Part shown: positions 39,401-51,400 of the stretch, one piece after another
Numbering within the stretch: position 1 is the first letter of the stretch
Layout of the letters: every line of letters begins with the position of its first letter
From: Cyprinodon diabolis
Taxonomy: Eukaryota; Chordata; Actinopteri; Cyprinodontiformes; Cyprinodontidae
Length of the DNA: 64,000 nucleotides
Assembly: GCA_030533445.1 (NCBI GenBank)
Contig: CM060075.1
Span: 37,091,219 to 37,155,218, forward strand
Reading direction: 5' to 3'
The notes under the pieces: model-generated
What the model saw: only the letters and a program-made list of their open reading frames with translations
Databases searched by the model: none
What the model was told of the DNA's origin: nothing
Position numbers and translations under genes: made by a program

Positions 39401-42400
39401 TTTTTCACTCGCGCTCCACATTTGATCATTCATGGTCTGGATGTGTCTCTACAGACATCAGGGGAGGGAATATGTCCCTTAAGATCAATACAGGCAAAAT
39501 AGTATAAAAGAGCCATCTGTGCTCAACCGAGACTTCTTCTACTGATATCTTTGTTATATTTTTCTTCTTTTTTGTCTTGCCAGATTTTTAAATATGTGTT
39601 TAAAACTTAAGAAACATTTTTTTTTTCTGAAACTGGATCAATTCCTGTAGAGTGGAACTGAGAATTGTTTTGTTTTGTTTTAATCTTTAACATTTTCTTC
39701 TTTTTCCAACTTCAATCCATAACCTGTGCTTAAAGCCACAGATCAAACCGTTGAATCAAACAGGGGAAAAAAATATTTTGAACTTTTTTTTAAACTTAAC
39801 ATATATCTAGTTAACAAACAGATCATTGAAAATCTACATTTAAAAAATGGCTAAAATGTTGATTTATCCTAACTTGTAGTAAAGTTATATTTAAGCCTAA
39901 AGTGAAAGAGAAATATTAGAAAAACTGCAATGGAAAAAATATATAAATTAGAACCCTTTATTTCAATAAAACAGCAGTTATTTATAACATCAAAAATCAG
40001 CAAACAGCTAATCTCATCAGTATCTGAAAGCTTTTTAACCACCATAGAGCAAACGATCAGCTTTACTTTTCTTTTTCTGTCTTTGTTATATTTAAAAGCA
40101 ATGATCCCCTGATTTTAAACCCTCCAACTGTTTTTTCTGTTGCTTTTGTATCTTGATAAATTGTACTCCACATCCAGAAATAGATGGTTTAGTCTATGAA
40201 TGAAGAAAATCTTTCGAAAATATTGACTTGCAACACTTTATGAAGATGTATCAGATAACATTATTCCAGTATTTATTTCTTTGTAGCTACATCTTTGTGG
40301 TAAATTGAGTAAGGCTTTTTAAAAATTTATTATATTGGTTCGGGATCATAAATTTCAGTTTAACAATAATACAATGCCATTACTCCTGAGGGAGGTGTTC
40401 CATGCATGTCCCATCAGGAGTGTTCTCAGGACACGCTGGTGGGACAGTGTCTCTCGGATGGCCTGGGAAGGAATCAGGCTTCCCCCAGAGGAGCTGGAGG
40501 AGGTATCAGGGGAGAGGGAAGTCCTGGCGACCCATCCAGGATAAGCCAAAGACAACGAATATAAACAAATGTCTTCTCCAGGCTTTTTACAAGACAAATG
40601 TATCCAATCACAGAATCCAACTTAGTCCTACTACAATATGAAGGTCAGGGACCTTTATAGTCAGATTCCGGTCCAGTTAAAATGCAGCGCAGTCAAATTC
40701 ATTGAATCTAAGACTAATGGGAGGCAAAAGCAGTAAAGAAACCGCAGGGTGGTGTGTCTAGACTCCAGCTTTGCTCCCTGGTTTGCAAACTAAATTGTCA
40801 AGGCTTTCAGGTACTATTAAATACCTAGGAATTACCGTAGCGGCCATTCAAATGGCCCTTCACAGTCAAGCTGCAGCCGATTGGCCGGCAACTCCCAGCA
40901 GAATCCCCTCCAACTTCCAGCCGCTCCCCTCTTGCCTATTTTTTTTTTTTACTCTGACTCCACCCTTTCATTGAATTACAGGGTCTGGTTAGTAGAAGGT
41001 GCTTCTTTTTAGATCTTAATGTCCGCAAATCATGAAAGAAAAGAAGAAAGAGAGTATTTTAGTGCAAAAATTTATGTTTGAAAAGGAATTGTAGAGGACC
41101 AGCCAAGGGCCCATCAAGTAAAGTGGGGAAATTTTGAGTGGCTCCTACTTTACCAAACAATCAAGTAGAGAAACAGAGGAAAGCCCATCACCTTTTTTCA
41201 TCTACAGTAACTGTTAAGAGATCATGAATAACAACAAAAGGTAAAATTTAATGCAAATGAAAGTTAGCTTGTAGTCTGTTTCAGAACAAGCTTCCTAAGT
41301 TTTTAATTTAGCATTGTATAGCTGTCAAAGTTTTAATACTCTACTTAGCGACTCTTCAAAGTAAAAGCTGACAAAATCGGCTAAAAAAAATAAGTCCTTT
41401 GTTTTTCTTCATTGAAGCTGTTCTTTTTTTCCCGTGTGGTTTTTATTTAGGCGCCTTTTTGAAGCCAATCAATGGGAGGAAAAGTTGAAAGAACACATAA
41501 AAGAGATGGGAGAGGTCTTCAGAGGAAATAAAACTAATTTGATCTTTCAGATGTCCAAATAATTTAGAAGTACAAGGTTAAAATGGGAAGAAAAGTAAAG
41601 CTTGATGTCAATGAAGGAATTTTAGGGCAACTATTGGGAAAGTTAGAAACTATTTGGAAAAAAAGCATTAAAGCTGACTTGAGGGCATGGGGAAACATGG
41701 GAGAAGACAGATGAAGATGCAGAGAAGACTTGCAGAGGAAAAAAGTGATTTAGAAAATGAGTGAGTGTGTAATGGTGGAGTCGAGGGATGTATGGATGAA
41801 GTGGCAGATAGGGAGTGTGTGTGTTAGAGTGCATCTTAATCAGCGTTAATTTCACAGCAGAGTTAACCCAGTTGTCGGAGTGTTAGGCATTAAGGGCTGA
41901 GCAGACACTGTGACGCACTCACGATGAACACACGCATACACATGAAGGATGTCTTTAATCCTTGCCAATTAGCACCCCACATGATTGTCAGAATACTAAC
42001 AACCTCTGAGAGTGTGTGTAATTGATTTCTGTGTTGCCGCTTCGCTGTCTTGTAACGTTAGAAAACACAAACATTTCATAAAGTTTACTGATGACTGCTA
42101 CACTTCATGAAAAATAATCCAGTTTCTGAAAGTCTCTCAGCTTATTTAAAAAAGAAAGTAGAAATGCTTCTCTATTACAGAGTTTTGAGGCCTTCGTACA
42201 GTAAAGACAAAAAAAAGTCGAAAGTGTTAATTTTTTTACTGTCTGATGTTTAAAAGTTGTGTATTTGCAAACAAAAAGGGATCATTTACTATATGGGTGC
42301 ATTATTCTGACATTTAAAAGCTGGAATTTGCTGGAAATAACATTTTTAACTTGTTGGACGTTATAAGATCGGGCATTTGTGACAAAAAATGCCACAAATC

Positions 42401-45400
42401 CTGTTAGTTTGAGTTTCTAAATTCAGAAGATATTTTTTAACATGAATCAAATTGGAAGAACTTCACTGTTCCTATAGCTGGAATTTTGCCAAACCAGTCT
42501 CACGTTAAACATAAAGTCCACATTAATACAGAATCTTTTGTGTTTGCTTCAATTAAGTGAGAATTACTACCAAACCTTTGGGTTAACATATATTTCTTTC
42601 AATCCTTCAAACAGAAGAGTCTCCGCTGGGTCAGACCCTGCCTCCTGGTTTTCCTGCTCCGTTCCTGTTTGCCGACGGCCTGTCATCAGTGGAGACTCTG
42701 CTCACCAACATACAGGTAGAATTGTTTTACTGCCATTACATAGTCAAGGTCAAAATGTCTTCTGGCCATCTTTTTTCAATCACCAAGAAAGGTGCACATA
42801 CCAAAGAGCAAGCAAAGTTATGGCGTAATAGGGATTCTTCATGGTCCTGAACTGGTTTCTGCCAGTTAGAGGAAGGATTCCAGTTCCTGGGGGTGTTCAA
42901 AGATGATGGCTGGATAGACTGGAGATTTATTTCTGTTTGAATATCAGGCATCTAATTAGGATGCCTCTTTGGTACTGATCTTTGAAGGATTCAGATTCCC
43001 ACAGAACAAACTGAAAGCTGCAACTGTGTATAGAGTTTATTGCTTTTACCTGGTTTCCACATTGTCAGCTTCATGGATGAAAACTCATACATTGTAGGAT
43101 GTGGCTCACTTACATGGTGATTCATAATCACCCAGAAGGAGTTTAATTCAATTCAATTCAGTTTATTTATATAGTGCCAATTCACAACACAGGTCATCTC
43201 AAGGCATTTTACAGTTCAACCAGATCAGTTTTCTATCTAAGGAAAACCAGTTCATTGCATCGACTTATTGACTTAGATGCAATCCCTCACTGTTTAAAGA
43301 GGGCATATCTTTGATGTTAAATTGTGGAACTGTTTTACTAAAATCAGAATGATTTTCCAACCAGAATTTGCTTGTCATTTACTAACCAAATATCTTTGTT
43401 TAGGGCCTGCTGAAGGTGGCCGTGGAGAACGCCCGAGCGCAGGACAAACAGATCCAGGCTGAGAAGAGGGAGCTGAAGATGGAGCTCTACAGAGAACGAG
43501 AGATGCGTGAGAGTCTGGAACGACAGCTCAACTCCGAGCTACAAAGCAGAGGTTGTTTATGATCTGTCATAAAAAAAAGGATTACAGTCATAAGAAATTA
43601 CTGCAGATGTTTCTTCTTTACCAGAAATGTCAAATTAAATCTATGTCTTTCTCCAGCTTCGATCCAAAAACGACTGAAGAAGGAGAAGAAAGCAAAGAGA
43701 AAGCTACAGGAAGCGCTGGAGTTTGAATCCAAGAGGAGGGAGAGAGTCGAGGATGCTCTCAAACACTCGTCCTCTTCCTCTCCATCTCCTGAGCCTCTTC
43801 ATGCCACCAACAACAACTCCAAGAATGGTAGGACCTCCTCCTTTAGGTTATTTTACTGATCCTTTATATTATTTGAATTCTTTATGTCTCTGATACTTCT
43901 ATTTTTTTTTTTTTACTACATACACATGGTATTGTTTTATTCTTTTGTCATCATTGGCTATTGTTTGTGCCTGCTGGTTATCTCTTTTTTTTTTTTTATC
44001 TGCCTAGACCGACATTGGTTGCTGCTGCTGACTGAAGCAGCTCTTAAAGCAGAGCTACAAGATGCTGCTGTTTGTATTTCTTACTTCCATAAAAAACAGA
44101 GTAATCACATTTAGTAGTAAAGCCGCTGTTCATCTATCTCTGCTGTGCTTCAGAAAAGGACAGTTTACAGTACTAATGCTAGAGTCTTCCTTCCTCCACG
44201 TGCAATGACTTTGGCTGCAATGGAGGGAGAGTGACTGTTTGTTCTCATGTGCGTTCTGAAGGGATTTACCCATCAGATATAGGGAATGGATTTATCTCAA
44301 TGGTTGATTGTGGCTTGGCTGGAGTTTTTGTTCTCCAGGTGCTTTCTAGCATTAGGATCTTAGATCTGGGTTCTATCTATGTCCCTGACCTTCAATGTTT
44401 TGGTCCAGCATGTGGAGCTGAACTCAAGTGGGTGGGACACAGGGGTCTTTCTGGCACCTGTGCTCGGATTGCTGGGATGCTGTGATTGGCCTTGGGCGTT
44501 GGGTTACGGATGCATTGCAGCCATGGGTACCAAATATTTTTCTGGATGTGATGGTTTGGGAGGTTTAGCCACGTTTGGAGGGCATGTTGGGTCCACAGCG
44601 GGGTGGCCAACTCCCTAGAACCTAACAGCCATTCTTGCAGAAATGTAAGAATGTGTTTGGTGGCTACTTTTGTTTGCCATTTTGTTGAGTGTAAGTAAAT
44701 GTCGGGATTGTTTGAATGCGACTTGATGTCTGTGAAAACCTTTTTGCCTTCTTGTCTGCCTGAATGTTCCCCCTATCTACTGGGCCACCCTGAACCCCAA
44801 ACATTAGTATAAGGGGGGTCCTTCCCCTCCTGATGCTCCTTGCAGGTAACCAATATCTCTGTCTGCTGGTGCGTCAAGGGTTCATTCTGTGTTGGGCTGG
44901 GTGCCTCTCTGTGCCAGCATGGGTCCCCTGGCCTTTAGGGGGTCTCAACCTTGGAATGATGCCCCCCTGGGTTTCGGATTTCAAGGCAGACCCACAACTG
45001 GATCATTGAAGAAGGCTGTTCTTGCTGTTATCTGATCCAGAATTTACTATTGTAATGCTCTTTATGCATGTTTACCCATTCTTCACTGAGCCACCTCCAA
45101 CTTGCTGGGCCTCTTAACCATGTAATATGGCCAGATGGGTACATATTTCCAGATTTAATCCCATTTACATTGGTTTCCCCATTTTGGAATAAATTTTAAT
45201 GTTTTATTATTGGTCTTAAGAACACCGAATAGCCTTGCATTCCCTTATTTATCAGAGCTGTTGATTTCATCTACAATACCTGTTCTAGGTATCTGAAGTC
45301 AGAGAATTAGCTCCTCCCAACTTTTCCAAAGTATAATTCTGCTGCCTTTTCTATGGTTGCACCTTGGTCACTGCATTGTGACTGTCTAATGAATGTTGGA

Positions 45401-48400
45401 TTGGATGAATTATGGTTTGGTAAGGAGTATCCATCATATCCATTGCACTGAATAGTTGGAAATAGGTCTCAAATATGTCTTCACAAAAGACTCTGCCTGT
45501 TCCTCCAATCAAAATAAATCCCAGCATGTTAAATAAAACCCAAAACTGTCATTTTAATAATGCCTTTAGTCTACTTGCTCATTATCCTTTTTGATGAAGC
45601 TAACCTCCTTAAAATTATATTTACATAAATGCTCATATATATTTCTAATGAGATTATGTGTATAGAAAATGCAATTTTCAAATAAAAAGCAAGGGACTTT
45701 TCTTATTTCCCATTTTTTGGCTTGTTAATTTAGATATCGAATAATATCAAGAAAACAACTGATACTCTTTAATTAATCCAGTTATTTCTTCCTATAAAAA
45801 AAAATAATTGTCATTAACAACCATAATTTACATCTTTAATGATTGTGTTTAATTTGTTCGTATTAATCATAGTGTAAGACCATGTAAATATTCAGATACA
45901 AACCTGCTAACTGGCTCTTTTTTTGGTGTTTGTTTGAAATGATTAGTTCCTTTGTGGCTCCGGTTTCCCTGCAGACCCAGCTCACCGTAACAAGGTGCTT
46001 TTTGTTTTTTATTGGCCGACCCACTGAGACTCTGTCTTGTCTCTGTGTTTCATACCAGACGCTGCTGTAGCCGAGGACAAACCTGAACTTAATGGAAACC
46101 AGCAAGACAACGGTGCTGTACAAGGTACAAATAACACAACACACACACACACACACACATCCTGTATTAACACCATACTGTACACAAGCACGTTCAAAGG
46201 CACTGTTTTAAAGACACACAAACACATGGTGGGCACATGTCTGTGTAGGGGCCCCATTTAGATTAGTGGAGACATTAGGCAGACATCATGGCTTCTCTTT
46301 GATGTGTACCTAAGGAGACACACATGTGACGTGTCTTAAAATATTTTTTTAGCGTACGAGTGTATTTATAGGAGTGATTATGCAGTTTTCAAACCTTTAG
46401 GGCCAGAAACAAGAAGGCATGGTCCAGTTAGTGCTTTCAAGTTATCTAGAGGTTGTAAAAAAAACAAAAAAGGGAGTGTTTAAATAAAGTTTTTAACAGC
46501 AACTCATGTAAAGATGTTTAAAAAGATGAAAATATAAAGTAATTTTCTACAACAGTAGCTTTATATCTTATGGGAAAATTGAAAACTTTAGTTCAATGAG
46601 GTATAAAATATTTTTTTTCAACTGGATCACTGGAGCTGATTGGCAGTTGACCGTTTTATGATTCATCTGACCACCTATTGTCTAGAGGAGAGCACTTAGT
46701 CCCCATTTATTACATCAAACAGGCCTGGAGCAAATAGAAAGAAACATAGCTTTGATCACTTCTTTTGGCAAAATCTTTCAAGATCATCCTGAGTCTTTGT
46801 TTATGATCTCCTCCCTTTAGCTTGTCTTACAGGTTATATTCAGTATTTAGATCAGAGAACTTAGATGGACATGGACCAAAATTGATTTTGTGTTTGATCG
46901 TTTCCCCACCTCTTTTAGGTCATTATCTTTTTGAAAGGTCATTTATTTATAGTTGACTATCAAGAGATGGCAGATTTTTATTACAGTGCCCTCGCATTAC
47001 AGAATTTCTTGATGTTAAATGCAAGGTTGTCAAACCCACAGCATCACAGATCCTCCACCATGCTTAACATGAAGCACTTTCTGTTTATTTATTTTACCCT
47101 AGACCCACATGGTTCTTTTTAAGGATACCCTTGCAGACTTAGTAACATCTAAAAAAAAAAAAAGTATCCAACTGGTTTCAGATACACTTATGCACTTATG
47201 TCTGTGCCTTAATGTGCAGCCTAATGGGCCATCTTTGCAAAAGAAGAAGAATCACTGATTTTAAACCAGAGTTAATTGAAAATTAGCCTGAATCGGGAAA
47301 AAAAATCATGCTTGAGTTTATTTTGAAGTTTTTTACCAGTCTTTATCAGAAGGAAGAGTAATTTTGTAGGTTTCTTCAGCTTAGCGTTAGAAAAACATAT
47401 TATGCCATCAAGAGTCCTCACAGGTACAGTACTGATGCGTGTGTTAGTATGCATGTGTCGTTGTCTTTCCACCAGCTGTGCTCAGTCCTCCCTGACATTG
47501 AAAACCTTCACCTGAAACTCTGCGAGCGTATAACATCTATACACACGCTCACACGCTGTAGGTGTGTGTTTGATCCACATACTTGTGAGACAGGGAGCTC
47601 TAATTAGCTCTCACTCCTCTTTAGACCCCTTTTAGATCCCCCTCTCTTCTGCAAGCCAAGCACTCCGACACACACACACACACACACACACACACCTGAT
47701 TTCATTAATGTTGATTGGCCCGGTAGGACCCCTCTTACTCTCTCTCTCCGTAACACACACACAGCAAAACACACACTCATCCCTCCTGCCGTAAAAGCAT
47801 TTTGCACCTACGGTGGTTTAGCTTCGCACACATACACACCTCCCCTGCCTCTCACCTTCTACACTCTTAATTAACGAGTGAAGAGAAAACTGCTGAATAC
47901 AAAGAAAGACATCGCATTACAATCAAAAAGAGAGGAGGAGAAAGAAGGGAGTGGGAAAAGACGAGAAGCCTGTGAGAATGTGCAGGAAAAATCTGGGTGG
48001 GATGTAGAAGGTAGAGGAAGAAGTTCTGGAGAAGGTAATGGGGAAACATTCACAGAAAAAGAGGGAGGAGAGAAAGAAAAGGTTCAGAAAGAAGGATGAA
48101 AAAACAAGGAAATAAAGATAGGTGAGGAGAATTATTAAGGAAAAAATGGAAAGATGAATGCTGACAAAGAAATTGTTGAGAGAATGATAATGAAGATGAC
48201 CTGAAATATGAGGAAGGATGAGGCAGAGAATGAACAAAATGGAATGTGGCGATGTAAGATTTCCTGGGACAGAGTTGAAAAATGCAACCTTGTTCTGAGA
48301 CCTGGTGACATTTTCTCCACGGCGCTGATAGACTCTTAACGAAGCAGGTCAGCGCAGTCATTTTTAACCGGGACACCAAACACATACAGGAACCTGCGCA

Positions 48401-51400
48401 CACATGTGAAGTAAATGTAGAAGAATTGGATTTCTTAGTATATGATTAGCAAATAAAATGCAGGATTATTTATTTATTTATTTTAATTACTGGCCGTTTG
48501 GGACATTGCTGCATATTTCCAACTGAAAAATCCACTTCAGCATTTTATTGAAAAAACAAAAAAAGCAATCCTTACTCACATAAATCAATTGATATTGTGC
48601 CAGAGGACAGCTGTTGTAACTAGAAGACTCTCTGGCAACTTTCCTCTTCATACCTAAGGTTTTCCATCAATGTGGTGATACCTGCACAGGTAAAGCAGCC
48701 GTAAGAGGTCATATTTAAACTTCAGTCTCTTGTAGGAATGTGTTGAAATTCATCTTCCTCAAAATTAGCATCAGTTCAGGTTAAAAAGATACAGAAATAA
48801 TTTTGTCTGTTAGTTTTAGGCTAGTGTTGAACTACTGTAACACATGTTGGATGTCATGTTGGTGTTTGCTGGGGTTTTTTAGACCTAGCTTTCGCTGGTT
48901 TCCAAAAATAAAAAGCATCATTAGCCGAATCCCTAAGTGTCCTGCTGTAAAGTCGTGATGAAGCCGGGCTGATGTTCTGGTATTTTTAACTAGAGGAAAG
49001 TTATAGATTGGAGTTTTAAGGTCAATACTGAGGGGATCGGCACACGCACTTCTTTACGTTTTCAGAGCAGTTTAAAAAAAAGAAAAAACTGAAGCCTGAA
49101 GGGGAGGAAAATGTAAAAGAGGGCAGGAGAGGACGGAGAGAAGAATAGGGTGAGTTAAAAATAAGAGGAGGAGGACAGGAGGGAGCAATGAGGAGGTGAA
49201 GAAGAGGATAGGATGCATGTAGAAGAGAGGGATGAAAGAGGAGAGGAGGGGGTTTGAGAGGATTGTGGAGTGATAAAAATAGGGAAGGGCAGGAGATGTG
49301 AGGATGAAAAGGAGGGTAGGCAGGGAATATGAAGGAGGAAGTGAGCGTAAGATGAAAGAGAAAAATTTAAGAAAGTTTTATATTCCAATGTGTACAGTCT
49401 CATTCATGTCTTTAGGATGGAAAAAAAGCAAAGTAAGGAGGTAAAAAGATGACAAAGAGCATGGGAAGATGAGTGTTAAAGTAGCAGAGGGCAGGAAAAA
49501 AAAAGATGGAAAGAGGAGGGAGGGCAGGTTTATGGTTGCTGTTATGCAGAAATGTAAACAGTTTGCAACGTTCGCAGAAAACAATGACACCGCGGGGAGA
49601 GGAAGGTGTGCGAGCATCTCTGCTGTATGTACAAGTGTGTTTAATGTGTGGGTGGGTGCAGCAACAGCACTACAGGGAGCGGAAGGAGCGCGACGGAGGT
49701 GAAATGAGAGAAAGAGAGGAGGGAGGGGAGGAGTCCACCATGGCAAAACTAGAGATATGAGATTCTTATCATAAACGGATACTGCATAAAGGGGAACGAA
49801 AACACTACTTCCTTTTTAAATAATCATGATGAGTGTTCCTATGCAGATGTAAGCTAATTCAATTCACAATGAAAACTTCATTCATGGTTAAACCTCCTGT
49901 AAAAGCAGCTGTAAGGAGGGTTTCACTCACTAGAATGATCAAAGTAAGGCGTTTAAAGGTATTGTAGAGGATTTTCGCAAATTTTTTAAAAGACCCGCCC
50001 TATCCACTTTAAAAAAAAATGCACATGCACAACCCTCTACCCGCTCTCGAGAGGGAACACCTATTAAACGAGGAGCCCATTTCTCCTCATGCACGCTCTG
50101 TTTAAAAGTTGCTGTTCTCACAGCTCATACAAGCTTACTGTGTCCGGGTATCCGCCCTAACCCTTAATCCCACAATCACTATAAGAGTCGGCTCTATATA
50201 GTGGAATTTATAGTGAACTCAGTTAACTGACCGTTTGGACAGATGATCACTTTCTTTTTGCTTCCCATTGGTCACATAACTCCTCCACCACACGGTGCCT
50301 GCGCAATCTTTGACATTAGTCACCGCTGTCGGGTAGCGGCAGCCTATGGCGACAGCAGGCCACTGTGACAGCAAATCGCATAATGCTTTGCGAGGACAGG
50401 TTCCCATGCAAAGTATTCTTTCGTTTCTTCTCATGCACTTCTTAGACACTTTTTAAAAGAACCGCAGTGAGAAAGGTGAGCTTCAATGACTGTCTGAAAG
50501 TGCGCATAAGCAGAAAAGATAGCTAACGGGGCAAGCGCGTAAGATGGCCTTACGTAAACATATCACCAGAATGATTGACATTTAGGAGGACCACTTATTT
50601 AGATGATCCACCCGGCAAAAGAACATCCTCCACTATACCATTAAACAAGTCCTTTCGCTCTCAGTTTAATTTCCCTTCAGCTCATGATAGAGGTGCTAAA
50701 CAGGTTCATGGAAGAAACCTACAGCTGCTGAAGAAGAGAAACCCGATTTAATTACAACGGGAAAACATAAAAGCAGTAATTAAATGCTGTTAGCAGCATA
50801 ACATGATATATATATTTTTACCAAGCTTTAGAATACTTGGGTAGTAGATCTGTTTCGTTTCCTCGTTCCAAAAAAATGCAGAAAACAAATCATAGAATCA
50901 ATCGGTTTGACCAGAGGAAGGGAGGTTTTGTTCACTCGGAAAGAGCACTTAAATAGGCTACTCGTGTGATATTACGCATAATTAGACAAACCAAATTATC
51001 AAAGAGAAAGCTGAGAGCTAGCATTGGCTAGCTTTTTGTGCTAACTCTTCATAGCAGAGATTTTCAGCAGCAGTAAGAAGTGTTTCTAGCTTTATACTGT
51101 ATCTCAATCTAATTTTTTTGATTCATGATACGTATTTGACATTTAATCCCCAGACAAAACTTTGTCAACCTTGTCTCATTTGATTCTCTACCAGGAAAGT
51201 AAATTTATACCAGCGCAATAAAACCCATGTACGTCAGTTTATCTGTTGTTTTTGATTTAATAAGAAGATAAAAATGCAAAAATCCCAATTACTTTGTTGA
51301 CTCGTACAAAATAAGGGTGATATATATTACCAAAGCTATAGCATATAATGTTAGAAATTAGTTTGGATGATGGTAAAATGATTCCTCATATCAAAAAGGG

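Larger units (their letters stand above)
43828..46058 (+). other. dach2: dach2 intron (2.2 kb)
   Basis: Intron after the coiled coil. Most of it appears repeat-derived: an unclassified GC-richer block at 44175-44990 and a non-LTR retrotransposon RT C-terminal remnant at 45005-45480. The remainder is AT-rich. Confidence 0.8.

Noticed and set aside
47878..49760. Multiple 60-120 codon frames on both strands
   Set aside because: Products of purine-rich low-complexity sequence; no protein-like composition and they mirror each other on opposite strands.
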